This document shows, in pieces, positions 14,871-27,624 of a stretch of 64,000 nt of DNA (within the stretch, counting starts at the first letter, position 1; every line of letters begins with the position of its first letter). The stretch is taken from assembly GCA_038380795.1 (NCBI GenBank), contig CM076279.1, positions 4,231,001 through 4,295,000 on the forward strand, in the 5' to 3' direction. A model generated the notes under the pieces. That model was not told the origin of the DNA and ran no database searches. It saw only the letters and a list, made by a program, of their open reading frames with translations. Source of the stretch: Pyrocephalus nanus (Eukaryota > Chordata > Aves > Passeriformes > Tyrannidae). A program made the position numbers and the translations under genes.

Positions 14871-14945
14871 AGGGACTAGTGATTTTGCATGCCTGTTCTA
14901 GGGTGCCTAACTTGAGCCAGCCCTGAGAACAGCCTGATAGTTTGA
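14871..14945. repeat. ancient MITE-like repeat fragment
   Basis: The words GGGACTAGTGATTTTGCATG and GGGTGCCTAACTTGAG occur in the order and spacing of an old sauropsid repeat whose units contain 'GGTGCC(T/C)AACTT' and 'CCTGATTTTC' blocks. A separate CCTGATTTTCC lies at 14,820-14,830, which may belong to the same element. Copy quality is poor, so the boundaries are approximate. Assignment rests on recalled consensus phrases only. Confidence 0.4.
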
Positions 14946-16484
14946 GGAATTCCAAAAATCAGTTCCTTTGAGGTGTCTCAGCATAACACCTCATCAGTCT
15001 CTGCTCAACTTTAGTCAGTGACAAAAAAAAAAATCCCCAAACACTCCTTGCTCCTCAAAGTCCCTGCTGCAGTTGGACAGGGTGCTTCTTACAGAGATGA
15101 GAGATCTCATTTGCAGCCTCGGCCAAATGCTGCTGTTCCACAGCTGATGATGATCTCAGCCTGGAGCTGATGGAAGGGCTTCCTATGGCTTTTATCATGT
15201 AACTCAGTTTAGATCAGTGTGAATAAGATCAGTATTTACTTCCACTGTCTCAGACATCTGTCTGATTAGCTCTCTGTAACTTCTGAGCTGTTCTGGACTA
15301 CAGTTTCTCGACAGTCAAACTTTTGTTTCAATTTTTAGGTTGATTCGTTTAAAACAAAAGGAAGTGTCTTTGGACAGTTGAATTAAAGGATATGATCCGT
15401 CCATGGCTTTCACATTAGAGTGGTTTCATTTTGAAATAAGAACAGAACAGTTTAATTCAATCATTGGCACAAAAATAATACCAGGATCCGATAATAGAGA
15501 CTTCCTAGGAAAGATATACCTGATGTCAGACAGCCTCATAAGCAGGCTGGCAGCCAGTTCTAATGGAAAAACAGTCTGTGAAGAATTCCCAGCATATTAT
15601 ATTCCCAGGCTTTTTAGAAGCTCTTCTCTGGCTAATCAAAAACCAGAAGCTATGTCTTCAGCAGATATAGAATAACATCCTTGCTGAAATACAGCAGCTC
15701 AAGATCTGTCTCCTAGCATGAATTTAAGATGTTTAGCTGCACTTGAACCCAAATCTTTTTTCCCCACCTAGTTGTAATTGGGTGTGACAGCATTCCAAGT
15801 CAGGGTGTCCAGGGCAGAGTGGATGAAAGGGGAAATCAAGCCAGAGCAGAAACAGAGAAGTCACACCTCTGTCCCTTGCCCATATCCACGGGCATGTACC
15901 CCCTGGCCAGAGCACATCCTTTGCCTCCCAGAACTGCTAAAGGAGTGGGATCATCCAGCCCTCAGCTGCAAGGCATGTGGTGAATCCAAGGGATCAGTGC
16001 AGATAGGCTTAGGGCATTCTGTGCAAACATGGATTAATCTACAAAAGAAGTTAATGAAGCGTGAGATGTGAGTGGTGTTTATGCAGCATCTGGGCTATAT
16101 TGAGCTACAACTGTGATACCTTGGCACCCTTTCTCAGAAAGCTCCTTTCCAGTCTCCTCTTTATAAAACATGAGTTGAGCTCACCTACCTGGAGGCACTG
16201 GGTGCTGCTGAGAGCTGCTGCTGGTGTGCAATACATTAGTTTACCAATACAACCATTTCAGGCCTCTTATGGCTTATCTTATTTGCCAATCTTAATACAA
16301 TCCTGGAAGATGAAAATGATAACCAATTTTAAGCATAAGCTATATACAGAAATAGCACCACTCTGTCAATCATAGGGGATGCTGCTTCCACAAGTAATGG
16401 ATTTTCAGTGTTTGGCAGTGCTTTGGTCACTGCATTCCTGCAAAGGAAAGCAGGATGTATCCCTGCTTTTGCCTCTGCTTTCAC
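14946..16484. other. intergenic, no gene seen
   Basis: Unique sequence. The 90-codon open frame at 15403-15675 and the 97-codon frame at 15778-16071 show no known domain and no flanking splice signals that would make them exons. Confidence 0.5.
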
Positions 16485-16590
16485 TCACTCTGTCAATCCA
16501 GACAAATTGTTTAATCTCCTTACACCTCATTCTGGTAATCTGTAAAGTAGCTATTCTGAAGCTTAATTACTATTTGTGAAGCATACAAGA
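16485..16590 (+). repeat. MIR-type SINE fragment
   Basis: The central block CAAATTGTTTAATCTCCTTA, followed by 'CACCTCATTCTGGTAATCTG' and 'TAAAGTAG', matches the MIR layout 'CAAGTTACTTAACCTCTCTG / TGCCTCAGTTTCCTCATCTG / TAAAATGG'. The 3' part then reads TATTTGTGAAGCAT, as in SINE tails. Many substitutions mark it as very old. There is no intact tRNA-like promoter. Confidence 0.6.
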
Positions 16591-18409
16591 ACTTCAAATG
16601 AAGACCGACGTGGAAACAAAGTATTGTTGCCTGTTCCTTTGAAACTTTGGGGCTCTGCATTACCCACCAAGCAGATCCAATCCTCCTGTTAATTACCTCC
16701 ATCTTATATCACTACAAGTCTCCAAAGTAATTATTTACACTGTTGTAATAGAACAGATTCAACCTCAGGTTTCCTCATTTCAAAACCAACTGAAGTTCTT
16801 TATGAAAGTAGTGCAATTTTAACTCAAACATCCAGGGTGTTTCCCCAGCTGCTTATTCCACACACCCTCCCCATTTCCCTTCCTTTCCAGATTTTTGCTC
16901 TGCTCCCTTTTCCATCCAGCAGCAGATTATTGCAGCAGCTCACCTTCCCAAAGTGTATGTCAGGCTTGTACCTAGTCTGAGTTTATATCACTTTCAAAAA
17001 AAGCAGTAACATTTCTCACATCTGGAAATGGTCAGTAGCAGGGGATACAATTCTCAGCAAAGTATAAACTTAAATTTTGTACAGCATAGTTTATAGTACA
17101 TAGCATATAAGTTTGAAGTATAGTTCCAACATTTATCTGTGAATTGGATCCTTGCAATCTACATTCCATGGTGGTAGAAGACTTCATGATATTTAAGACC
17201 TCTGTGAGGCAAGTTCAGCTTTTTGTATTTTCTACTTGACTACCGTTCAGATGTGCCTGAATTATGATGGAATTTAGGTCCCCAACTCTCTGAGATCTTT
17301 TGACATCTCCAGCATAAACACAAGTGGCATCTCCACATCCTACACTGCAGTCAGCTTGAAAACCTGACAGCCTTTGGCCACTGGTGTCCCTTGCCACAGT
17401 GCATGAATAACTTACACAGTGAAACCTCTTCTCTCTAGACACAAATGCCTTTATTCTTGCTCTTTCCATCATAACTTGGCCTGCAGCTATTAGTAAATAT
17501 TATCAATATTTAGTGATCATCAGTATCCTCCTACAGAACTCTTCAGGGAGAAATCCTCCTGTGCTCACTTCCAAGGGGCCACTCCTGTCTCAGGAGTCCC
17601 ACTGGCTGGTGAAGAGGCTGCAGAACTGCACCCTTTGGATGTTGGTTTTGGAATAAGCTGACAGCTCCGTGCAGCTCAGTGCTTGGTGTGTTAACCTGAT
17701 AATGTTTGACATCTGGGGTCAACAAGATCATTGGACATGTCCCATGGCTGATCTTCTGAGGAGCCCCAGAGTCTTCTCCCTGACAGCTGCTGAACTGCCC
17801 ACCCCAGATGCACCAGAGAGGAGAGAAACATCTTCCTGCAAATGTGATCCCTGGGGCTGCTACTTCGTGTAATTGCTCCTTACACACACACAGGAAATGT
17901 TTTGTTTGTCCAGTTATTGGGATGGCACCAAAAACTATCAATAGCTATAAATTCACAGATTTTGGCTCTCTCCGAGCTAATGAGACCAAAGCTGCTGTGT
18001 TTCACATACTTAGTTGGATATACTAACATCACTGAGAAGGGGGAAAGTGGTTTGAAAAAGGAAGATTAGTAGGAAATGGCACACACAGCTTTTAATACAA
18101 TGTCCTTCTCTTATAAGAAAGAAGAATTTATTGCCATGCCCATGCTAATATAATAAAGAAATTTAGGTCAAATCCTAAGACACTGCAAATTGTTTCATTT
18201 AATTTCAATCCAGCAGAGGAGCCACGAGGGTCTCCAGGTAATGAGGCTATTTTGAAAGTTTGAGAGTGTAGCAGAGAACTCATGTTGGATTCCCCCACCC
18301 ACCCTTTTAAGATTATTTTTTAAATTTTTTTTTCTTTATTTTCCATCTGCCTCCAGATATTTAAGCTCTTACAGAGTGCTTGGGTCACATTGTCAAGCTT
18401 GCTTGTTAC
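16591..18409. other. intergenic, no gene seen
   Basis: Unique sequence. A 132-codon minus-strand frame at 17543-17941 has no recognisable domain. I see no CpG island or repeat in this stretch. Confidence 0.5.
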
Positions 18410-18520
18410 AGAATCACAGAATATTTTGAGTTGGAAGGGACCCACAAAGAGCATTGATTCCAGCTCAGCCCTGCACAGGGACATCCCCAGGAGTCACACC
18501 CTGTGCCCGAGAGCCATCTC
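18410..18520 (-). mobile_element. CR1 LINE 3' end fragment (5'-truncated)
   Basis: CR1 is the dominant non-LTR retrotransposon of birds. Read on the plus strand, the fragment starts with AGAATCACAGAATATTTTGA and continues with GTTGGAAGGGACCCACAAAG, then GAGTCACACCCTGTGCCCGA. These are the reverse complement of the CR1 3' UTR, including the terminal ATTCTGTGATTCT-type octamers at 18,411-18,423. The insertion is therefore in minus orientation. Only about 110 bp remain and no reverse transcriptase sequence is present, which is usual for CR1 because most copies are severely 5'-truncated. The downstream edge fades near 18,520. The wording resembles songbird CR1 subfamilies, but I did not assign a subfamily. 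Confidence 0.9.
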
Positions 18521-19892
18521 AAATAGGTACAAGCCAGAGAATTGCCACCTACCCCCTGCAAAAGCCACCGGGGCCAAGGGCAGCCAGGCAGCTAGAGCTG
18601 GCCACAGAGTGTCGCTGTTACCCCAAATTTTGGAGCTGGTCACTCCCCTTCAGTTACAGCACGATGCAGATGAGAACACAAAACAACTGCCTCTTTAAAT
18701 AGGAAAAGAAAAAAAGAAATAGTTATCTGGTATCACGGCTTTCTCTCTCATTTAAAATGCCCAGCTTCTTCTCCCCTGTCCTCCCCTCCTCTTTTCTCCT
18801 GGGAACAGGGATTCCTAAGCTCTGCTTGGAACCAAAGTTCAGATTTTTTGGCAGCGCAAAGGGACTCAAATGAGAGCTAAATTAAACCTTTTCAAAACCT
18901 CCCAAGCCAGCCGGGTAGCAGACAAGAAGCACATTCCAGGACCGTGTGGGAGATCTGAGAGCAGAGGCAGACGGCAGAGGCAAAGGTGATGCTTTTGCAG
19001 AGGTGCCAACCCGTCTGCGCTGGCCCCGGTGCCGCCCACACCAGGGTCACTGCTACTGTCCCCACAAAAATAAAACCCCCTCCCAGATACTCTCCTGGCC
19101 AGGCTAAACACTTGTTGTCGGTCCCAAAGAGGACGGGACAGCAGTGGAGCAGCAGGCTGGGATTATGGTGTGGATTTACAGTAGTTTGGGACAGAGGATG
19201 ACGAGTGCAAGCAGCGGTGCCTCTGGCTCAGGCTGCAGTCTGTGTTTGGGGACAACAAGGCCACACAGGAGAACCCAGGAGAACTAGGCAGCCCTAATCC
19301 TTCTCAGGTTTTCTGTTCAGGGCTGCTATGGAGCCAACAGAAGGCAAAGGGAAGGTTTCCTGATGGCTTCACAATGACATTCACTCGTCGTTTCTTTCCC
19401 TGTCCTTCTAAAGTAGCTCTGAAGAATGAAAGAGCAGCACATCCGACAGAACAGGGGTGGGCAGAGAAACAGTATAAAATTGCATTTCTAGCACCGTGCT
19501 GACCTCCTGCTAGGAATGCTTGGAAAACATCAGTTTTGAGGAATTTCACATTTTGTCACAATTTCATAACAGTGGGGCATTTCTTTGGAAAAACAAGAAA
19601 GCACTGATTTTTCTAAGGTTTAAACCAAGATTTTTTCCCAAGATAAGGGAAATGGACTCATTGCAATCATTTTTTACCCCCATCACTTTGTATAAACCGT
19701 GTCACTGAAGTGTTTTTGAACAGCGAAATGGAAACATTTAACACAAGAAAGATCTGGTTTCATCATGCATGGGCCACAGCCACGTAACTCTGACTGCCAC
19801 TGAGATACATCTGGGTGTACCAAAGCAGCTGGCCCGTGGAATTTTAATTTTGGGTGTTTTTCTATGAACATCTAGGGAGAATCACCATTACT
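18521..19892. other. spacer between two CR1 fragments, no gene seen
   Basis: Sequence between the two CR1 pieces, moderately GC-rich at about 18,900-19,200. Open frames of 60-100 codons here are unrecognisable and overlap on both strands. A small part of the left side could be more decayed CR1. Confidence 0.45.
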
Positions 19893-20006
19893 GGTCTCTA
19901 AAACAGGCCAGACAAGCATCTGATTAGAAGGGATTTAGGTGGGGTTCATTCTGTGTAGAGCAGGCAGAGGGACTGAAGTAGACTCTTTAGGTCTATGATT
20001 CTATGG
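19893..20006 (+). mobile_element. CR1 LINE 3' end fragment, older subfamily
   Basis: The plus strand carries AGGCCAGACAAGCATCTGAT, then a 'GAGCAGGCAGAGGGACTGAA' block, and ends in GTCTATGATTCTATGG. This follows the CR1 3' end order: 'GGCCAGACAAACACCTGTCA', 'GAGCAGGGGGCTGGACTAGA', then 'CCTATGATTCTATG'. The final ATTCTATG octamer fixes the 3' boundary at about 20,006 and the plus orientation. It is more diverged than the copy at 18,410, so it is probably an older insertion. No open reading frame survives. Confidence 0.8.
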
Positions 20007-22789
20007 CAACACCACAATCTCTGCAAAACTGTATGGTTTGTTCCCAGAACCATAAATCTAGCCTGGCATCACTGGAAACTCAGTGTTGGAAAGCTCAGTT
20101 TAATTTCAGATTTATTGCAGTAATCAAAACTGAACGAAATCAGCCCCAAGACCAAACCTCCTACCTGAACCTGTGACTTGTGGAATGAAAGTGGCTTGAA
20201 TTTTCTGGTACTTACAAATTCCTACTGGATCAGAAATGTCACAATCATTTTATGTCTTGGCTTTTGGTAGGACTGCAGTCAGAGTGGTTGCCCCAGACAA
20301 ACAAAATAAACTCCTGGGTCTCAGTCTGTTGGCTGCTGATGAAGGCAGAGTGGAATATACTAATTTTTGTTGAATTATCTAATGTCCCCATGCAAATGAA
20401 AAATTGCAATGTCAGGCAGTGACTGAGCCATCCCCTCTGTCAACATTAATTTCTACTCTATGGGTCAGGGCTTTCCTTGATGGTCCCGACTGAAGCCAGG
20501 GAGGGGAAAACCAGATGGAATTTAGTGACAGACCTCCAACACCAAGGAACTGCTGTCCTCCATTTGTAAGGACTGACATTTCTGTTGACTGATGGGGCCT
20601 TAAGTGAATAAAAATGGATTTACTTATTTTGCTCAGATTCACTGATCTATCTGTAACTCACATCATCATCAAGTCCACACAGGATCACTGAAATTTTTAC
20701 TGTTGGGGCACCCAAACACTACAAAGATACTGGATCCCTGATCAGTAATTCCAAACTAGGGAGTGCCAGAACACTGACTAGTCAAAACTGACATATCCCT
20801 GTTTTGTCTTAAGGCCATTTAAATTTTTAAATTACATTTTAAAATCTGGATGTTTGAATTTTACTGCACTTAAAGTAGACGATTGAACTGTTCGCTGTAA
20901 AATATACCCAAAGAGTTTATACCTTTCACTGAAAAACTACTGGCCAACCTCTTAGCAAGATAAGAATCTAATTATATACTTTTAAAAGTGACATTTAGAG
21001 GCCTCAGTGCTTTTCATATTTGATCTCAGATCTTAGAACTGGCATCTGTTTCTCCTTTTAGTTAAGAAACGGAAAGACTATTTACATATTCTTAGGAGTA
21101 TATCTCCAATTAAATCTTTTTCAGAACTGCACTCTCAACATTTCATATTAGGTTTCTTGGCAGACAACTATCTTTTTCTTTAAGAGATTTATTTATTCAG
21201 TTGGATACTTTTTTTCATCCTTTGCCTGGGCACTGGAGTCTTCAGCCTCACCATCCTATAATTAGAAAAATGACCCTACTTAGAAGTTTTACAGCTCTGC
21301 TCCAAAACATCATCTTCCCTGTCCATTTATTTATCCACCTTTTTACTGATGCAGCTTCATCTAGTAATTGCCTTTCCAATGCAATCTGCAGCAGTAGAGC
21401 GGAGTAAATTTAATCAGGCATTTAGAAACTTGTTAACAAAAAAACAACATCCAAACCAAGAAATCATTGAATGATAAAATATTTCTGCATTGAATCAGGA
21501 GAAGAGATGGGTGGGGAAGAGAAGAGAAACACAGGGGAAACAAACTGTGACGGTCCTTTTATAAATAACTCCTCTTTCCCAAGTGTAACAATTGTTCCTA
21601 CCCCAAACTGAAGGTAGAATTCCCCATTGCCTAGTTTCCCTAATCAAATCGGTATCTATTTGCTATTTATCTGTCAGGTAATGAAGTTGCTGGTGCTCCA
21701 GCACAGACAGAATACTCAGACATCAGCACTTCCACCCCGCTGCCAGGGCAGAGGAGCAGAGCCACGTCCTCGCTTTCTCCAGATAGCTGACAATGGATGT
21801 CTTTTGCAACGTGCCTGGAAAGTCACCAAATCTGGGCTCCTCTGGACTAGGGTAGGGAGCAGATTCCAGAATATTTCAAACTCCTCATAAAAGATACCCT
21901 GTCAGCACCCTGTGAGTAATGGAGCAGGGCGGTTCCTCCCCCCGGCACTGCTGTTGACACCAGGACCTGTCCCTTAGTGGCACCACTGTGAATCTCATTG
22001 ACCTCTGAGTTATTCTTCTTCTGCTCCACACTGGAATTCAGTTTACCAGAAATAGATATTCAGGATTTAGTATCCAAATATAAGAATAGTAAATAGAAGG
22101 AGCTTTGGCCTGTTAGATCTAAATGGTGTTTCCTTACTTGTTACAGCGAAACATTAAATCTAAGCCTAATATGAGTAAAGCTTAACTGGTACCTAGCCCA
22201 GATATCTGCAGAACACAAAAGTGATATCATCTGCACTTTCTGGAAGAGAAATAGGTGGGCTGTACGATTTTTCAGCAGCATTTTGTGGGACCATGTTCAG
22301 GTGTGACTCCGGCACAGATGTACCTGTGATGAGGCCACCAGAGAAACCTCTCCAAGCCTGCACCAAGGAAACAGGAGTCAGTTGGATCACCTGTTCCCAG
22401 CCTGAGCATCTCATCTGGATTTTACTCAATTTTTGCTCTGAATCCTTCTCTTCAAGAACCTCTCTCTGCTTGCAATACAGTAAAATGATCATTTTAGTAT
22501 TAAAGTTAGACAAAGTGGCTCCTTCCAGCCACTCCCCAGCTCCCACTCCATGCAAGCAACCCAATCCTTGTGGTGATCAGGGACAATCCTGACCCACAAA
22601 ATCAACGTAAGCAAGTCCTTTATCTGTAAAAATCAGATGAAGACCTTAAAAACCAAGTGTTAACTTGCTACAGTTTATAATCTATTTCAAATAATCTCTG
22701 ATCCATGGAAAGGACTTGGAAACTCTTGCTGTGATAAAGCAGCACAAAAGCAGGAGGCCTGGAAACTGAGAATTGTGAGCCATCAGTAC
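20007..22789. other. intergenic, no gene seen
   Basis: AT-rich unique sequence. Paired 123-codon frames on opposite strands at 22,193-22,592 are mirror frames of the same DNA and show no protein family features. Confidence 0.5.
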
Positions 22790-22890
22790 TGTAACTCCTT
22801 TTCACCAGTGTCAGTCCAGACCAACTCCACTGACTTCAGGGCAGTTCCCTCTGCATGAAGAACCAGATGAGACTCTGGTCTCTGGTGTAA
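22790..22890. repeat. ancient palindromic MITE-like repeat
   Basis: TTCACCAGTGTCAGTCCAGA is followed by CAACTCCACTGACTTCAGGG. These match the 'TTTACACCAGTGTAA' arm and the 'ACTCCATTGACTTCAATGGAGT' centre of an old sauropsid palindromic repeat also found at 27,039-27,340 and 39,290. The right arm is degraded, although CTCTGGTGTAAG at 22,881-22,892 may be a remnant. No transposase is present, as expected for a MITE. Family naming needs a repeat library. Confidence 0.5.
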
Positions 22891-24589
22891 GATGGAAAGA
22901 TGGAGGCTGTAATTCCATCCAGGGGATGGGGTGTGGTTTGCAGACATCAATAAGCCACGGCACATCCCCTCTTGTGGTTCCTGATGTCATTGGAATGACT
23001 CAATAGAATTACAGCCTTCTGTCGATCTGGGTGTATATTATTCTACTGAAATTAAAGCTTTTGAAATAGGAGCTTATTGTTTTTAATAACTTCAGTTATA
23101 TAATTCCTTTCTCATGTCAGTGCTTCAATAAACATTTCTTATGTTAAATTTTACTCCAGATCCATCCTTGCCAGTTTTAGGCTCAGAACTGATATATTGG
23201 AATAATCCTCTTCGTTTTAAGTCCCACAGACACTGTGCTGTTCACATGATGTCATTCTGTGTGTATTCCTTCATTTACTACTGGTGAGTCATTATTATCG
23301 TAGCTAATAGAAAGAGGATTATCTCTTTATTAAATCAAAGGCATGGCATTTTGTTGGTGGTGCTTTGCCTCCTTGATTTTTAACCCTTCAGATTACATGA
23401 GTCAGGATTTTTCAGCACAGGCTGTCACTGGTGAGAGGCACAGAGCTGCTGCTAGAAAGTCACCACAAAGTGCTCAGGGAAATTGGGACTGTTGATTCCT
23501 CACCTCAGATCATACAGGAGGACTGTGATGGAGCAAGTCACTCAGAGCCAAAGCAGTACAAGAATCTGAGGATTAGTGTCACTGTCACCTTTTTTAATTC
23601 ATAAAATAAAATTAATTATAGTATATTGCAAAGACAGTAGCAGCAGTCACGAGGTATTAATATAAGTGAAATGATCAGTATTGTGAAAAAAGGCTAGTAG
23701 GAAACAGGGCTATCTTTCTGGGAAGATGAAGAAATATACTCTATGGTTTAGAAAGGCAAATATTTATCCCAGCCTTTTCAAGGGAACTGTTCTTAGGCAC
23801 TACAAGTTTTTTTAGAAGGCTGCAGAGCTATGAAGAACTAAAAGATCAGCCAGAGGAAATAATGCCTGCATTTACTACAGGAATTATTCAGGAACCAGAA
23901 TTTCTTCTGATAGGAAATTTCAGTGTTTAAAATTTGCTTTCATTCTCAATTGAAATGTCAGATTTTCCCCTCAAAATCAGGCTTTCTAACACTTTCCAAG
24001 ATTTAGAATTAGCTAAACGTTTTTATTACAATCATGTAGCAATAATGAAATAGACTAATGCAATTGTATGGTGTTCAACATCTATCTTTGTAACATTAGT
24101 ATAAAAATTAAAATCTAACCAACAGTTAAAATTATAGAGTCAAACCAAAATACTTCAACTTCATAGAATTCCTCTCCACAAAGCCAAGGGGTTTTTTAAC
24201 TTCCCGAAGGACAATTTTGCCAAAATTGATACCCTCCCTGAAGAAACATTTCAATGTTAGTGAAACTGCATTTATCAATAGAAAAACGCCCTGTCAAAAA
24301 AATAAAATAAAAAAAAATCAAAGAGCTCTATTTAATTTAAACAGTGATCATCGCTGGGATAGAAACAAAGGCTGCCCATTTGCAGAACTGCAAGAAGAAT
24401 GACTGCAGAAAGCAGCTCCCAGACCTGTGATATCTCTGCAGGAATGTTAAAGTCTCCATGAGAGAGGCATTAAAGAGCCTGCCATCAATCCTGGCCTCCT
24501 CTGCTTTAAAGCAGGAGATGCCAAGTCAGGCATCACCTCGGAGGAAACAGCAGCTGTGGGCAGAGTGTACAAGACTGAATGAAACCTTC
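22891..24589. other. intergenic, AT-rich, no gene seen
   Basis: Unique sequence with no recognised element. A weak resemblance to a reverse MIR near 23,490-23,560 was judged too faint to call. Confidence 0.5.
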
Positions 24590-24970
24590 CTGGCACGTTT
24601 CCTTCCCTTATCTCCCCTGTCACCCATTATCAGACAGAGGATTATAATAAAGAACACAAGGTTGAAACACAATTATCCACGGACGTGTTTGAGGGCTCAC
24701 AAATCTGCTAATGTTACTAACGAGCCAAGTTGCCCGTTGCAGAACACATCAGCACTCCAGACGAAGGCTTAACTCTTAATGAAACCTAAATCTCAGCGCC
24801 AGAGATAAATTTCAAGCTTCTTGTGGCTTAACCCTGGAAGCCAATACGGCACGGAAACTTTTCAGAACTATCTAGAGAACAAGCAGTGTTGGGAAGTCGC
24901 CATAATTAAATCTCTGCTGATTTCACGTCTGAGGGATCCGAGCAGCAAGACGTTGTCGTTGAAATGATGT
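24590..24970. other. candidate conserved non-coding element
   Basis: This stretch has no repeat-family signature, few homopolymers, an even base composition and several unmutated CpGs (for example in CACGGACGTG, AACGAGCC, GAAGTCGCC and TTTCACGTC). It also has clustered TAAT-type homeodomain words such as CATAATTAAATC. These are properties often seen in vertebrate conserved enhancers. Open frames here are short and overlapping. The call is an inference from texture only; I could not compare it with another genome. Confidence 0.25.
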
Positions 24971-27038
24971 CTTATGTCTCTGTTACAGCACGTCAAGATG
25001 CACCGTTAAAATGCTACAGCAACAGGATCAGAACCAGGGATTTAAGGCCTTTACAGGAAGGAATAAGCTTATGGATTCACCACCCTAACAGTACCCAAAC
25101 ACAGCAACCAATCACCAGTCTGGTGGTGCTGAGAAAGTCAACAGCTTTACAGACACGGGTCCTTAATATAATGCCACTTACGCAACCAGGAGCACAGAAA
25201 TCCAGATTTACTGCTCACTTTGGTAACAGATTTCCTTTCTGACTGTGGAAAGGCCTTTTCTTTTAAATAAATCTTACCTCTGATAAGTACATTGCAAAGT
25301 TATGCTGTTATAGTATCCTTTACTGTTAATGACGCTATTTGGAAAGAGATGCTTATCTTGGATTAAGAATGCCCTTTTCCTTCAAATAGGTACGTACCAT
25401 TTTCAGGGGAGCATAAGCTAAACAGGGGAAGAGTGGGGGAAATAAGGCATTCTTATTCCATAACAATTATCCAGGCACAGATCTGAAACGGGATAACAGC
25501 GGTACAGACAAGCTTTAAGACAATCACAGACAAGCTTTACGAGACACCTTGGGCCCAGGCCACAAAATACCTGGAGGATTAGGGTCCAGACCTTGAACTT
25601 GACTTGATACTCTTGGAAAGGACAATTTGGAATTCTCATTGTAGGGGTTACTGAGGAAGTACATTACAGACAGTGCAGTCAACAACCAAATCTCTGTCCT
25701 TCAGCACTCCAGCTGTACAACAGCGGTACTCAATGGGGATAATACACATCGTACATAACTCTACATGTTATAAAAGCTTCTAGTCACTCATTTCTATTTA
25801 GGTTGGAAATACATAAAGATTAATAGGAATCTCTGTTTATTTCAGGACCACTTAGAAAGAGATCTTGATAGAAATATTGTGAATAGTAAACTAACAGATG
25901 CTTTGTTTTCATTAACAAATCAACTGCACAGAAAGAACATCACAAAACCACCATGATTAATTAATCAGTAGGAGCTGTTTTCCCCAATCGCTGTATTTTA
26001 TATATAAATGTAAAGATTTGTAAGGATGGCTACAAAATGTACAGGTAGGCACTACTTCCACAGACCCAAGCTGCTCCCCACTAGAGGGGGGAGAAGAGCA
26101 GTTGCTTTGGTTAAATGCGTGAAACATAACAAAATCAAAACCACAGTCAGAAGAGTAACATACAATTCTAAATGGAACTTGAAAACTTGAGAAGTCATTT
26201 AAGGGAACCACATTAAATGCTAAAATGTTTAATGGGACCCATGTGTCCCAGGCAGAGAAAGAGAGTGAGAGAAATGTAACAGAGGAAATCAAGGAGACAA
26301 TATGTCTGTGCGACTTGTTCTAATTAGGGGCACAGTGCTGGTGAGGATCATTCATTATAATTTAGTTAAATCTTTAGCATGGCAAAGGCACCTCTGTATT
26401 GGTGGTATAAAACAAAAGACCCCCAGTCGTAAACCAAGTTAAGGCCCATAGAAGAGGGGTTAATTCCAGTCATTTGTGCCTGCTAAAGGCAGTACATCCC
26501 GGGAATACCAGCCCTTCTTTACTGCCGCAGCGCTGGGCTCCAGCTCGCAGATGTCTGCAAATTTGGCATGTGGGGGGTGGTACCGGGAGGGCAGTGGCGC
26601 GTTGTCTCCAACTTGTCTGTCGCTGAACTGAGTGGATCTGTCTGTTTCTTTTAGCAGGGGTGGGAAAGGAGTTCAAAGAAAGAATCAAAACAATCCATCC
26701 ACCCAAGCTTTGGAATATCTGAACTGAGCCCAAATATCACCAGGCACTTCCCAATCTCTGCTTTGAAACAAGAGAGCGGGCGATGACTCGCAGCAGTTTG
26801 GGATGATTTACACACATGCAGCACGTGTAACGCTGCAGTGTTATTTTAAAACTTATAAAGCATCAGGAGAGAGAATGGGGGTCAGGTTCAGGTTTGTGAC
26901 ACCAGTTTGGGCTGCTGCACGGCAGAGCTGCAGAACCAGCTTCAGCTGTGCTTCCCCTCAGCAAATTTAGGGGCACAGTGGACCCAGTTCACGTTGCATT
27001 TGCTATTGTGTATTTAAGGAGTAATTCTATTTAAATAT
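24971..27038. other. intergenic, no gene seen
   Basis: Unique sequence. A partial CTCF-like word CCACTAGAGGGGG lies at 26,079-26,091 but lacks the GGC core. I see no coding exon; the 111-codon minus frame at 25957-26292 is unrecognisable. Confidence 0.5.
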
Positions 27039-27125
27039 GGGTCAGATTCTTAGCTGGTGTAAAGCAGCTGAGCTGCCTGCATTCCAGTGCAGATAAACTA
27101 ATTCACACCAGCTGAAGGCTGGGCC
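27039..27125. repeat. ancient palindromic MITE-like element
   Basis: The left end GGGTCAGATTCTTAGCTGGT and the right end ACCAGCTGAAGGCTGGGCC are imperfect inverted repeats of about 21 bp that match at most positions, enclosing about 45 bp. This is the structure of a non-autonomous DNA transposon. The arms correspond to an old sauropsid consensus of the type 'GGGCCAGATCCTCAGCTGGTGTAAAT...ATTTACACCAGCTGAGGATCTGGCCC'. No transposase gene is present. It is the first of three palindromic units within 300 bp. Confidence 0.65.
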
Positions 27126-27126
27126 A

Positions 27127-27215
27127 GTGGAATTATATTGCTGTAAATCCAGTGCGAGATCAGAACGGTGTTAACCTGTGTTAGCACTGGTGGAACTGAG
27201 AACAGAATTTAACCC
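27127..27215. repeat. second, decayed MITE-like unit
   Basis: Directly after the first unit, the words GCTGTAAATCCAGTGCGAGA and GGAACTGAGAACAGAATTTA follow the order of the same repeat superfamily ('GTGTAAATCC...', 'TAACTGAGAGCAGAATTTGG'). Its terminal inverted repeats are poor. It may be an independent insertion or a rearranged part of the same element. Confidence 0.45.
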
Positions 27216-27276
27216 ACAACATTTTGACACCATTCCAAATATTTGTAAAACCCGTAATAATTTTGAGTGTAAATGT

Positions 27277-27340
27277 GCCAAATTCACCCTGGTGTCATTC
27301 AGAGTCCAAAAAAACTACACCCTAGGGATAAATTTGGCTC
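27277..27340. repeat. third palindromic MITE-like unit
   Basis: The left arm GCCAAATTCACCCTGGTGT and the right arm ACACCCTAGGGATAAATTTGGC are inverted repeats with a short AT-rich centre. The arms resemble a related old sauropsid palindrome with 'GGCCAAATTCATCCCTGGTGTAA' ends. Both ends are visible, so this is a nearly complete 64-bp element. Confidence 0.6.
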
Positions 27341-27624
27341 TGCATATTTAATCTAAGTAAACGGCATCATCCCAGCAAGGAAAGCAAATGAGCAATAAAC
27401 ATAAGTTTGCTGTTAGATGTTGTCTCCTTGCTCCTCAGCTTTCTAGTACATTTTGTTTTTGGAGCTTATTTAAACGAGCAGTTTATGGTTTGATCAAGTC
27501 CTAAACAGGAAACCTAAAGGGTTTATAAAACATTGAGCGTTCTCATTACAACTGACCTAAAAGAACTGCAGCATGGCAATCTCCATTTCTATTATACCTG
27601 CTGTTCCTGTGATGGGAATGTTTT
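27341..27624. other. spacer within the fossil-repeat cluster
   Basis: AT-rich unique sequence between the MITE-like units and the MIR copy. No feature was recognised. Confidence 0.45.

Noticed and set aside
23490..23565. Possible reverse-oriented MIR fragment
   Set aside because: Only scattered words match (for example a 'CATACAGGAGGACTGTGATG' stretch); too weak to separate from chance.
26079..26091. Possible CTCF word (CCACTAGAGGGGG)
   Set aside because: Good left half, but the invariant GGC core is replaced by GGG.
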